A stretch of DNA of 64,000 bases from JAQBQB01 sp963846925 (lineage in GTDB: Bacteria > Gemmatimonadota > Gemmatimonadetes > Gemmatimonadales > Gemmatimonadaceae), in the NCBI GenBank assembly GCA_963846925.1, contig CAWJXW010000019.1, positions 110,161 through 174,160 on the forward strand. Reading direction: 5' to 3'. Positions 8,105 through 16,287 of the stretch are shown here, piece after piece (the stretch's first letter is position 1; every line of letters begins with the position of its first letter). Below the pieces are notes generated by a model, which did no database searches, was not told where the DNA came from, and saw only the letters and a list, made by a program, of their open reading frames with translations. Position numbers and translations under genes: made by a program.

Positions 8105-8581
8105 TCATCGCTCGAGTTGGGCGTATCCGCCGCGATAATAGAGCAGCGGACGCCCGTGCAGCGGCTCGGCCCGGTCGAGACGCGCGATGCACAAGGTGTG
8201 GTCACCCGTCTCGACGCGTTGGATGATGGTGCACTCGAGGTGTGCCAGTGCGTCGTCGAGGAGGACGACCCCGCGCTCACCACGTGAAAACGATATCCCA
8301 TCAAAGCGCTGCTCGCTCTCGTCGGCGAACCGCCGCGACCATGCCTCTTGATTCGATGACAGGATGCTGATGCCACAGGCCGGCGGCGGATCGCTCGTGA
8401 GGAGGCCGTGCATCGACGCGGTGTGGTCGACGCAGAACAGGACGAGCGGCGGCTCGAGACTGAGCGAGCTGAAGGCGCTCACCGTCATCCCGTGGTCGGC
8501 GCCCGATGGATCGCGCGTCGTGAGAATCGTGACCCCGGAGGCGAAGCGACCGAGGACGCTGCGAAATGTGTCCGAGTCCAT
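8105..8581 (-). CDS. Flavin reductase (HpaC/ActVB-type FMN-binding domain)
   Basis: The 158-residue protein starts MDSDTFRSVLGRFASGVTIL, the standard opening of short-chain flavin reductases, followed by GMTVSAFSSLSLEPPLVLFC (flavin-binding loop) and the closing LLYYRGGYAQL strand. It supplies reduced FMN or FAD to a partner monooxygenase or halogenase using NAD(P)H. It begins 4 bp after the stop of the FAD-dependent oxidoreductase, the obvious partner candidate. Confidence 0.88.
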   Translation of the reverse strand: MDSDTFRSVLGRFASGVTILTTRDPSGADHGMTVSAFSSLSLEPPLVLFCVDHTASMHGLLTSDPPPACGISILSSNQEAWSRRFADESEQRFDGISFSRGERGVVLLDDALAHLECTIIQRVETGDHTLCIARLDRAEPLHGRPLLYYRGGYAQLER

Positions 8582-8585
8582 CCGT

Positions 8586-9791
8586 TCAACCGACGAAGAC
8601 CTTCCAAACATACGACCATCGGACGACCTCGCTCGCCGGCACAAAATTCCCCGTCACGCCGATCAGAAGATCGGCGAGGTCCTTGCGCGCCGAGAGGCGC
8701 TTGGCGGCTCGGTTGATGAGCGGCGGCCAGCCGACCACCGCGCCGATCACACGCTCGACGATCCACTTGCCGCCGAACTCCTTTCGCCGCGCGCGATCGT
8801 ACGCGCGAAGCGCCTCCTCGCCGCCGTCGCGTGCGGCGAGCGCTTCGACGAGAATCTCGGAAAGCAGCTCGCCGCCGCGCAGCGCCGCGTAGATGCCTTC
8901 GCCGGTGAATGGGTCGAAGAAATCGGCGGCGTCGCCGACCAACGCGGCGCCCGGCGCCCAGGCACGCCGGCTGTACGAGCCGAACGGTCCCGTCGCGACC
9001 ACGGGCGACACGCGCTCGGCACCGGAGAATCGCGCCGCGAGATGAGGACGCGATCGCATCCACGCTTCGAGGAACGCGGTGCGATCCCGCGCGATGTCTC
9101 TCGCGCGCGCGGCCGGAACGACCAGCGCGACAGTCGTCGCTCCATGGCCGACGTCGGCGATGCCGACGTACCCGTCGCGCTCGACGTGCATCTCGCCTTG
9201 CTCGCCGACCTCGCGTACGCCGGTGTAGTGTGTCACCAAAGCGAGCCGGCGCGGCCAGCGCGTCGCTCTCGCGAGGCCGAGGCGCCGCGCGACGATCGAG
9301 CGAAGTCCGTCGGCGCCGATCGTGAACCGCGCGCGAATCGGCTCGCCGGTGCCCTGTTTCGCGCCGGTCACGCGACCGGAGGAATCGCGGACGAGATCTG
9401 TGATTCTCAGGCCTTCAACGACGCGCGCGCCGGACGCTCGAGCGCAGTCGAATAGAATCTCGTCGAGCACTTCGCGACGCACCGACAGCCCCCGGTCGGC
9501 GTACGCGCGGAACCCGTGTCGCGCTACGAAGTCGCCGGCGATGACCAGACCGTTCGGCGCGCGGACGCGCACACCCGACAGCGCCGCGGCGCCCGAGCGC
9601 TCGACCCGTCCGAGCGCGCCCATCGCGTCGAGCACGCGCGACGCCTCGGGGCTGAGATACTCGGCGCAGGGTTTGGGGCGCGGGAATCGGGCGCGGTCGG
9701 CGAGCAGCACGTCCACGCCCCGGCGCGCCAGAGCGAAGGCCAGGGACGATCCCGCCGGACCGCCACCGACGACGAGGACGTCCGCGTTCAT
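8586..9791 (-). CDS. FAD-dependent oxidoreductase (geranylgeranyl reductase/UbiH-like)
   Basis: The protein has 401 residues. The N-terminal FAD dinucleotide motif is DVLVVGGGPAGSSLAFALAR, followed by the LLADRARFPRPKPCAEYL segment typical of geranylgeranyl reductases, halogenases and aromatic hydroxylases. The second FAD motif is ALVGDAADFFDPFTGEGIY. It may hydroxylate, halogenate or reduce a prenyl or polyketide product. The ATG at 9791 overlaps the DUF92 stop by 4 bp. The DUF92 neighbour is in a family related to plant VTE6 phytyl-phosphate kinase, which fits a prenyl-reducing role. A polyketide oxygenase is the alternative. Confidence 0.88.
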   Translation of the reverse strand: MNADVLVVGGGPAGSSLAFALARRGVDVLLADRARFPRPKPCAEYLSPEASRVLDAMGALGRVERSGAAALSGVRVRAPNGLVIAGDFVARHGFRAYADRGLSVRREVLDEILFDCARASGARVVEGLRITDLVRDSSGRVTGAKQGTGEPIRARFTIGADGLRSIVARRLGLARATRWPRRLALVTHYTGVREVGEQGEMHVERDGYVGIADVGHGATTVALVVPAARARDIARDRTAFLEAWMRSRPHLAARFSGAERVSPVVATGPFGSYSRRAWAPGAALVGDAADFFDPFTGEGIYAALRGGELLSEILVEALAARDGGEEALRAYDRARRKEFGGKWIVERVIGAVVGWPPLINRAAKRLSARKDLADLLIGVTGNFVPASEVVRWSYVWKVFVG

Positions 9792-10591
9792 GCGTAGCGC
9801 GCGAACATCGCCATGAAGAGCGCCGTGGCGGCCGCGCCGCCCAAGATTCCGCTGAACAGATTCACCATGTCGTTGTCCAATCCGCTCACCCCGCCCGCGA
9901 TGCGGGTCGGCGAACCGCAATCGTGTCGCACGCGCTCAGTTGCTACACCGCACGCGTCGCACCACCGCCGAGTTTGCACCGTCGCGCCGATGAGGGAGTC
10001 CGCGAGCGCACCGACGACCCCGCCCGCTACGGCGGAGACGGCCGTCAGGCTCGTCCACCCGATCAGGATCGAAACAACGGCCACGAACAGCGCTCCCGCC
10101 AAGGCACCCAGACTTCCAATCACCGTGACCCCACCGGACGTTCCCACGGGCACCGGGCGTCCGGAAAGGATCGAGCGAGGCACGCCGCCAAACCGCGTCC
10201 CGATCTCGGTGGCCCACGTGTCGGCGGCCGAGGCGGCAAGCGCCCCGGCGCCGAGCGCCGTCCACCACAGGCCGGGTTGGATCAGCATCCCGAGCACCGC
10301 GACGCCGAACACGCCGCCGTTGGCGAGCACCTGCCTCGCGTCGCGCTGGCCTCCCTTGGCCACGATGGAACCGGTCAATCGCTCCTTCTCGGCGGCGCCG
10401 AGCCTCGACAGGGCGCTGGACGCCGCGAAGTAGGCGATGAGAAGGATCGCCCATGGATAGCCGGCGGCGGCGGCGATCGTACCAAGTCCGGTCGCAGCGA
10501 CGGCGCCGCTTCTGGAGAGTGACCGAGTCTTTCGCGCAAGGGTCGCGATGATTGCGGCAACCAACAGTCCGACCGCGGCGCGCGCGGCCAT
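9788..10591 (-). CDS. DUF92 family membrane protein (VTE6/phytyl-phosphate kinase relative)
   Basis: The 267-residue integral membrane protein has about six hydrophobic helices and the DUF92 hallmarks AASAADTWATEIGTRFGG, PVPVGTSGGVTVIGSLGAL and NDMVNLFSGILGG. A soluble loop (CDACGVATERVRHDC) carries three cysteines that could bind metal. In plants and cyanobacteria a DUF92 member phosphorylates phytyl phosphate; archaeal and bacterial members are mostly uncharacterised. It is first in the six-gene minus-strand operon. The start may be ATG 10591 or an upstream codon at 10618. Confidence 0.88.
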   Translation of the reverse strand: MAARAAVGLLVAAIIATLARKTRSLSRSGAVAATGLGTIAAAAGYPWAILLIAYFAASSALSRLGAAEKERLTGSIVAKGGQRDARQVLANGGVFGVAVLGMLIQPGLWWTALGAGALAASAADTWATEIGTRFGGVPRSILSGRPVPVGTSGGVTVIGSLGALAGALFVAVVSILIGWTSLTAVSAVAGGVVGALADSLIGATVQTRRWCDACGVATERVRHDCGSPTRIAGGVSGLDNDMVNLFSGILGGAAATALFMAMFARYA

Positions 10592-10669
10592 CAGCGAGCG
10601 TCTTGAAGGGGCACCCACGCGCGGCTAGCTTCGCTTTTCAACCCCGCTTTTCGACCGACAACGAGGCTC

Positions 10670-11308
10670 ATGCTCGCCACTGTTGATGCCCTGTTCCCAT
10701 TGAGTCTTCTGGAAGCGGTCCGGAACGTCGACACGCCGATGGATCTTCTCGACACGGAATACGTCGACGAGCTGCGCAACAAACGCTTCGGCCTGAGCGA
10801 CACGGTCTACACGCAGATCAAACGTCACACCGAGGCGGTGCGAAAGGGACAGCGCACCGGCTCCGACGAGGTCATCGGCCTCGCCAAGCTGATCGGCCGG
10901 CGACCCGACGCCGAGGCGGTGTTTCGCGCCGCCGGCCGTTACACGGCGCGACAGTCCTATCAAACCATTTCGTCGGTCAACCGCAGCTTGATGCGGATTC
11001 TGCCGGCGGCCCTCGCAAGGCCGCTCGCTTTCCGCTACGCGAAGAAAATCGCCGCGCGGTACCTCGGCGGCAACGTACGCCGCGTCGGCGCCTTTCTGAT
11101 GGTCGACGTGCCGCGCCCGATCACCCTCGGCACCGCGCCGGGGAGCATCGGGTGTACCTATTACGAGTCGTCGCTGCGCGAGCTTCTCCAGCGTCTGATC
11201 GGAAGCATCGGCGCGGTGGAGCACGTCCGCTGCGCCGCTCGCGGCGAAGGCACGTGCGAATGGCGCGCCGACTGGCGCGCGATCGATCGAACCGCGGGGC
11301 ACGAGTAA
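10670..11308 (+). CDS. V4R-like / TIGR02265-like hypothetical protein
   Basis: The protein is 212 residues, soluble and without a signal peptide. Helical residues 1-110 precede a C-terminal mixed domain ending EHVRCAARGEGTCEWRADW. That cysteine-G-x-x-x-C-x-W arrangement is typical of V4R (4-vinyl reductase) domains, which bind small hydrophobic ligands or tetrapyrroles. TYYESSLRELLQRLIG also fits. Function is unknown. It starts divergently from the biosynthetic operon, has a GAGG ribosome site 4 bp before ATG, and is followed 7 bp later by the M24 peptidase. Confidence 0.6.
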   Translation: MLATVDALFPLSLLEAVRNVDTPMDLLDTEYVDELRNKRFGLSDTVYTQIKRHTEAVRKGQRTGSDEVIGLAKLIGRRPDAEAVFRAAGRYTARQSYQTISSVNRSLMRILPAALARPLAFRYAKKIAARYLGGNVRRVGAFLMVDVPRPITLGTAPGSIGCTYYESSLRELLQRLIGSIGAVEHVRCAARGEGTCEWRADWRAIDRTAGHE

Positions 11309-11315
11309 ACGCCGA

Positions 11316-12494
11316 ATGCTCACCACCGACACGTTGTTCGAGCTCCAACGCGCCCTGATCGACGCGAATCTCGACGGCTGGCTCCTGTACGACTTCCGCG
11401 GCCTGAATCCGATCGCCGCGGAGCTCATGGGCCTCGAGGGGATGACGACGCGGCGGGCGTTCGCCTTCGTGCCTGCGCGCGGACTTCCGATCGCGTTCAC
11501 GCACGCGATCGAACAGGGGCCGTGGCGTCGCTGGCCGGGAGAGTGGCCGCGGGAGATTTATGCGTCGTGGCGAACCCTCGAGTCGCTGCTCGCGAAGTAC
11601 GTCGGCGGCAAGCGCGTGGCCATGGAGTACTCGGCCGGCGACGCCGTCCCGTATCTCGACCGCGTGCCCGCCGGCGTGATCGAGATGGTCCGCGCGTCGG
11701 GCGCGACGGTCCTGTCGTCGGGCGATCTCGTGACGCGCTTCTACGCGGCGTGGAGCGTGGACAACATCGCGTCGCACGAGCGGGCGGCCGAGGTGATCGC
11801 GGGCATCGCGCGAAAGGCGATGGCATTCGCAGGCGAGCGCTCGCGAACCGCGGAGCCGCTGGCCGAGCACGAGCTCATGGGTTGGATTCAGGACGAGTTT
11901 CGTCGCGCCGGTCTCTCGACCGACCACGGCCCGAACGTGTCGGCCGGCGCGAACGCGGCAAACCCACACTACGAACCGTCGGCGGATTCGCCGCGCGTGA
12001 TTCGTCCGGGCGAGATCCTGCTCATCGACCTCTGGGCTCGCGAAGACGGCGGAGTCTATGCGGACCAGACCTGGATGGCTTCCGTGGGCAAACCGTCCAC
12101 CGAGACGCTCGACATCTGGAACGCGGTGCGCGACGCGCGCGACGCGGCGATCCTGCTCGTCCGCGAGCGAGCCAAGGCCAACGTGCCCACGCGCGGCGCC
12201 GAGGTCGACGATGCCGCCCGCCGCGTGATTCAATCGCGCGGATTCGGGGACTACTTCACACACCGGACCGGCCACTCGATCGACTCGCGTGATCTGCACG
12301 GATCGGGACCGAACCTCGACAACCTCGAGACCCGGGAGGAGCGCTTGCTCGTCCCCGGAATCGGCTTCTCGATCGAACCGGGGGTTTACATCCCGGGGCA
12401 GGTCGGGATGCGAAGCGAGGTCAACGTGTACATCGTGCCGGGCGAGGCCGTCGTGACGCCGCGTGACTACCAGCGGGATCTGCTCATCGTCTGA
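11316..12494 (+). CDS. M24 family metallopeptidase (Xaa-Pro aminopeptidase-like)
   Basis: The protein has 392 residues. The N-terminal creatinase-like domain (LFELQRALIDANLDGWLLYD) is followed by the pita-bread domain. The five metal ligands are visible in order: the two aspartates in LIDLWAREDGGVYADQTW, the histidine in THRTGHSIDSRDLHG, the glutamate in GFSIEPGVYIPG and the glutamate in GMRSEVNVYI. There is no signal peptide, so it is cytoplasmic. It probably removes N-terminal residues before proline. Confidence 0.93.
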   Translation: MLTTDTLFELQRALIDANLDGWLLYDFRGLNPIAAELMGLEGMTTRRAFAFVPARGLPIAFTHAIEQGPWRRWPGEWPREIYASWRTLESLLAKYVGGKRVAMEYSAGDAVPYLDRVPAGVIEMVRASGATVLSSGDLVTRFYAAWSVDNIASHERAAEVIAGIARKAMAFAGERSRTAEPLAEHELMGWIQDEFRRAGLSTDHGPNVSAGANAANPHYEPSADSPRVIRPGEILLIDLWAREDGGVYADQTWMASVGKPSTETLDIWNAVRDARDAAILLVRERAKANVPTRGAEVDDAARRVIQSRGFGDYFTHRTGHSIDSRDLHGSGPNLDNLETREERLLVPGIGFSIEPGVYIPGQVGMRSEVNVYIVPGEAVVTPRDYQRDLLIV

Positions 12495-12593
12495 GCGGAG
12501 TGGGCCCGCAGGTCGTGAGCGGTCCGCTCGTTGCGGACTAACCTCTGGGTACCGGCGGGGTCGCCGGGTCTCCCGACTCATCCAGAGGTTCTC

Positions 12594-13465
12594 CTGAAGC
12601 TGAAACGCGGCGTTCCACTCTTCGCCCTTGGCGCGACGATCGCGGCCCTCGCCGCGTGCTCCAAGGAACCCGCCTCCGCGGCGAGGGGGGGAGCGGCCAC
12701 GCGGAGCGGGTCGCGATGGCGACCGACGATCGAGCCGGTTTCGAGCTCGCCGCCACCGGCTATCGCCCGTCGGCGCTGCCCACATCCGGCACGGTGATCG
12801 GGGTGGTCGATCCGACGGCGCTGCCGGCGATCGATGATTCCACGCACGAGTGCGAAACGGGGAGGAAGACGCCGCCACACTCGCGGGCCGCGCTCGTCTG
12901 GATCGCGGGGCTCGACTCGGGCAAGGCGCTGCCGATCGAGAAGCGTGCTGATCTGGGCAGCGAGGATTGCGGCCTCGATCCGAGCATCGTCGCGACCACC
13001 GTCGGGTCGACGATCAACGTCTACAACGACGACGCGGCGCTGCACCGTTTCGTGTTCAAGGGCAAACCGGTGGACAGCGCCGTCACGATGCCCTTCTTCA
13101 ACACCGGGCAGGTCGTCGCCAGCGAGCGATTGACGAAGCGCGTCGGTTTCGTCGACGTCGTCTGCACGCGCCATCCATGGATGCGCGCCACGATCGCCGT
13201 CTTCGATCAGCCGTATTTCGCCGTGACCGACGAGAGCGGGCGGTTCTCGCTGGATTCGGTTCCGCCGGGGAGCTACACGCTCATGGTCTGGCGTCCCGAC
13301 CTCGACAAGCCGCTCGAGCGAAAGATCCGGGTCACGGGACAACACACGACGAATTTGGACATCGGCCCGGAAGGGGGCGAGACCGTCGGCGATCAGACCG
13401 CGGCAGGTGATATCCCGAGCACGAGGCGGTCCACGACCATCGCCGCGAAGAGCAGGGCGAGGTAG
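12594..13465 (+). CDS. Cupredoxin-like lipoprotein with carboxypeptidase-regulatory domain (frameshifted at a G7 run)
   Basis: A lipoprotein signal (LKLKRGVPLFALGATIAALA, then the lipobox cysteine in LAACSKE) is read in one frame. The mature protein continues in another frame from the G7 run at 12685-12691. One extra G would join them. The mature part has a cupredoxin-like domain (INVYNDDAALHRFVFKG, VGFVDVVCTRHPWMRATIAV) and a beta-sandwich domain (YFAVTDESGRFSLDSVPPGS) typical of carboxypeptidase-regulatory repeats. The start may be CTG 12594 behind an AGAGG site (12584-12588). The stop overlaps ctaB's 3' end by 73 bp. Context suggests a respiratory-chain accessory role. Confidence 0.65.
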
Positions 13466-14301
13466 AGCAGAGAATACTTGTAGAGCCGCCACGCCGGCGC
13501 GTTCCATTCGGTGGCGCGCATGACGCGCAGGACCTCGACGATGAATTTCGCGCCGAGCGCCGAGGCGGCGACCAGATAGACGACGCCGAGCGCTCCGAAC
13601 GCCACCGGAAGCAGCGTGAGCGGCAGCAGGACGACGGTGTACCAGAACATCTGGCGCTTCGTTTCGCGCTCGCCCCAAACGAGCGGCGCCATCGGCACGT
13701 GGGCCCGGTCGTAGTCGCGCTGCTTGAGCAGCGCGAGCGCCCAGAAGTGCGGCGGCGTCCAGTAGAACACGATCAAGAACAGGTACACAGCGAGCAGATC
13801 GATCCGGTTCGTCACGGCGGCCCAGCCGACGAGCGGCGGGAAGGCACCGGCCGCGCCGCCGATCACGATGTTCTGCGGCGTGCTGCGCTTGAGCCACCGC
13901 GTGTAAATGAAGACGTAGAAGTAGAATCCCGCGAGCGCGAGCGCCGCCGTCAACACATTCGCGGCGTAAGCGAGCAGCCACGTCGCGGCGGTGGACAGCA
14001 ACACGCCGAATGCGAGCACCTGTCGCGGGTGCATCCGTCCGCTGGGAATCGGGCGCAGCCGCGTGCGGGCCATGCGATCGTCGATGTCGCGATCGATGTA
14101 CATGTTCACCGCGTTAGCGCCGCCCGCCATGAGGTATCCGCCCGTGAACACCGCGAGCACGAGGGTCCACGCCGGATGTCCGGCGACGAACATCGGCGCG
14201 ATCGTCGTCACGAGCAGCAGCGAGATGATCCTCGGCTTCGTGAGCGCGACGAGGTCGCGCCAGATCGAGCGCGTGCCGGTGATGGCGACGGCGTCGGTCA
14301 C
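13393..14301 (-). CDS. ctaB: Protoheme IX farnesyltransferase (heme o synthase)
   Basis: The protein has 302 residues and about nine membrane helices. The first Asp-rich prenyl-binding motif is NAVNMYIDRDIDDRM, and the second conserved loop contains KQRDYDRAHVPM. LTKPRIISLLLVTT opens the protein as expected. It attaches a farnesyl group to heme b to make heme o for terminal oxidases. The start overlaps the ctaA stop by 4 bp, so ctaA-ctaB are co-transcribed. Confidence 0.96.
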   Translation of the reverse strand: MTDAVAITGTRSIWRDLVALTKPRIISLLLVTTIAPMFVAGHPAWTLVLAVFTGGYLMAGGANAVNMYIDRDIDDRMARTRLRPIPSGRMHPRQVLAFGVLLSTAATWLLAYAANVLTAALALAGFYFYVFIYTRWLKRSTPQNIVIGGAAGAFPPLVGWAAVTNRIDLLAVYLFLIVFYWTPPHFWALALLKQRDYDRAHVPMAPLVWGERETKRQMFWYTVVLLPLTLLPVAFGALGVVYLVAASALGAKFIVEVLRVMRATEWNAPAWRLYKYSLLYLALLFAAMVVDRLVLGISPAAV

Positions 14302-15281
14302 GGTTCGGTGGCCGGAACGGGCGGCAGGTGACCGCTGAAGCTCCGCGCGGCGTCAACAGGCACGCCGGCCGCCGCCGGCGCGGTTCGTCGCGCGAGGTAT
14401 GCAAGGAGGAAACAGCTCAGCCAGATGCCGATGCCGGTCGCCTCGTGAAGCGAACGGAGCACAGCGGGCAACGTGAGCAGAATCATCGTCGACGCGAGGG
14501 CCAACTGAAGCACGACCATGCCCAGTGCGATGGCCGCGGTGCGCACGACGATCGGCGCTTCTTCCGCGCGGCGACGACGCAGCGTCGCGACCACGCCGAT
14601 CAGGTGCAGAAACAGCAGAACGGCGACGGTGCGGTGCGTCATCTGCACGGCCACGGCGGTGGCGTCGACCGCTGAATTGCGTCCGCAGAGCGGAATGGTC
14701 GTACACGCCACCGAAGCGCCGGGGATCTTCGCCGTCAACCCGCCGAGCGCGACGGCGAAGAGGGCGAGAATCGCCGCGGCGCGCCCGGATCTCGCGGCGC
14801 GTGACGTCCCTCGCTGACGTTCGGCGCTCGCGCCGCCGAGAGCGCCGCTGCGCACGGCGGTCATCGCGACCATGGCGAGCACTGTCATGGCGACGAGCCA
14901 ATGCGCGACGGTCGCCCAGGGTGCGTTACCGAATTTCACGGTCACGCCGCCCAGCGCGGCCGCGAACAACACGGCTCCGAGCGCGCCGGTTGCCGAGCGA
15001 AGTACGCCGCCGCGCCCGCTCACTCCGGCTTCACGACGTTGCCGTAGGGCGGCCGCCGCCATGAGCGTCACCGTCGCGACGAGAATCGACGCGAGATATC
15101 GGTGCGTGACCTCGACGATGAGATCCGGTCGGCTGAATGGCGGGAACCAGTAGCCGTAACACTTCGGCCAGTTGTTGCCGCAGCCCATGCCAGAGCCGGA
15201 GATGCGAACGATGGCGCCGAACACGAGGTGCAGGCACGCCGCGCCGAGGGCGAGCAGCGACAGCCGGCGGATGGTCTTCAT
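14298..15281 (-). CDS. ctaA: Heme a synthase (COX15/CtaA family)
   Basis: The protein has 327 residues and eight predicted membrane helices in two four-helix halves. HLVFGAIVRISGSGMGCGNN is the classic first-loop motif; the heme-ligand histidines lie in EVTHRYLAS, VAHWLVAM, MTHRTVAV and LHEATGIG. A CysCys-type loop is seen in ACTTIPLCGR. It oxidises heme o to heme a for cytochrome c oxidase. It overlaps ctaB downstream and the small membrane protein upstream by 4 bp each. Confidence 0.95.
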   Translation of the reverse strand: MKTIRRLSLLALGAACLHLVFGAIVRISGSGMGCGNNWPKCYGYWFPPFSRPDLIVEVTHRYLASILVATVTLMAAAALRQRREAGVSGRGGVLRSATGALGAVLFAAALGGVTVKFGNAPWATVAHWLVAMTVLAMVAMTAVRSGALGGASAERQRGTSRAARSGRAAAILALFAVALGGLTAKIPGASVACTTIPLCGRNSAVDATAVAVQMTHRTVAVLLFLHLIGVVATLRRRRAEEAPIVVRTAAIALGMVVLQLALASTMILLTLPAVLRSLHEATGIGIWLSCFLLAYLARRTAPAAAGVPVDAARSFSGHLPPVPATEP

Positions 15282-15541
15282 CTGATGGACATCGAATCGA
15301 CGACCGCGCTCGCGGCCGGACCGTGCATGGCGTGCCACGTCGCGACGAAGAGGAACGCGAGCCCGATCCCCGGGACCACCGCCCAACACACCTCGAGGGC
15401 GCGCCGCGCTAGAGACGCCGGTTCATCGGCGCTTGGCGCCTGCGCCGGAGAGACGAGCGAAGATCGAACGATCGCCGCCTGGGCGACGACACAACACGCG
15501 ACGGCGATCCAGAAAATCCCGTCGGCGAAACGAGTGACCAT
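15278..15541 (-). CDS. Small two-helix membrane protein, unrecognised
   Basis: The protein has 87 residues from ATG 15541, or 98 from 15574. It has two hydrophobic stretches (FWIAVACCVVAQAAIV near the N terminus and AVVPGIGLAFLFVATWHAM near the C terminus) joined by a polar loop. It overlaps ctaA by 4 bp and follows the cytochrome c gene, so it probably belongs to oxidase assembly or is a small oxidase-associated subunit. I do not recognise the family. Confidence 0.65.
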   Translation of the reverse strand: MVTRFADGIFWIAVACCVVAQAAIVRSSLVSPAQAPSADEPASLARRALEVCWAVVPGIGLAFLFVATWHAMHGPAASAVVDSMSIR

Positions 15542-15641
15542 GCGGGGAGAGATGGCGAGAGAATCTGCAGCCATCCAAAGCTAGCGCGCCGGACGCTCCC
15601 GTTGGAGCGCCGGCGCGCGGCCACCGCTTCAATTGTGTCGC

Positions 15642-16169
15642 TCAGGTCTTGTGACTGATCGAGTAGACGTAAGCGGAAACGGACTTCACCTGGTCCGGCG
15701 TAAGCTGTGCGCCGCCGAATGGGAGCATCGGGCTGGAGTAAGGTGGCGTCGGCTGGGGCATGCCCGTCGTCACGCGTTTCTGAATGAAGTCGTAGCTGCC
15801 GTCGCCGGTGAGCCACTGCTGCTTGTTGGCGAGTGGCGGCGCGAGCGGAGTTCCCGCGGCATCCGGCCCATGGCACGTCTGACAGAGACCGCCCGCCTTG
15901 AGCCCGTGGAAGATGCTGTCGCCTTCGGCGAGCATGGCGAGCGTCGCACCCGCTGGAGCGACTCCCGGCACCGGCGCCGGAAGCCCGGCCGGCATCCCAC
16001 CCGTCGCCGCGGTCGCGCCGGCACCGCCGGGAGCCGCGCTCGTGGATTCTCCTCCGGCCTTCTTCTCGCCGCCGCCGCACGCGACGGCGAACGCAGCAAC
16101 GATTCCGACGAAAGCAACCGCGCGCAATTCGATCAGTGCCGAGCTCCGACTGCCGTTCCGGGTTTTCAT
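15642..16169 (-). CDS. Cytochrome c lipoprotein, single heme
   Basis: The protein is 175 residues from ATG 16169. It has a signal ending in AFVGIVAAFAVACGGG (lipobox cysteine), a long Gly/Ala/Pro linker at residues 45-85, then a cytochrome c domain with one heme site CQTCH and a distal methionine in SSPMLPFGG. It is likely anchored to the periplasmic side of the inner membrane as an electron carrier to an oxidase. It is the first gene of the ctaA/ctaB minus-strand run. Confidence 0.9.
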   Translation of the reverse strand: MKTRNGSRSSALIELRAVAFVGIVAAFAVACGGGEKKAGGESTSAAPGGAGATAATGGMPAGLPAPVPGVAPAGATLAMLAEGDSIFHGLKAGGLCQTCHGPDAAGTPLAPPLANKQQWLTGDGSYDFIQKRVTTGMPQPTPPYSSPMLPFGGAQLTPDQVKSVSAYVYSISHKT

Positions 16170-16287
16170 GTAGTCCTCGATCACGTGTGGAGTGTGGGGC
16201 GCCAAAGTCCGTTGCATTCGTCATGCCGATGGACCGGCTCGTCTCAAGTCGCCTCGCCCGCGCGCGCCACCGGCGCTACCATATGGA

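Noticed and set aside
12495..12593. Strong terminator or promoter between the M24 gene and the lipoprotein gene
   Set aside because: GAGCGGTCCGCTC is a short palindrome, but there is no T-run or clear -10 box, so it was not annotated.
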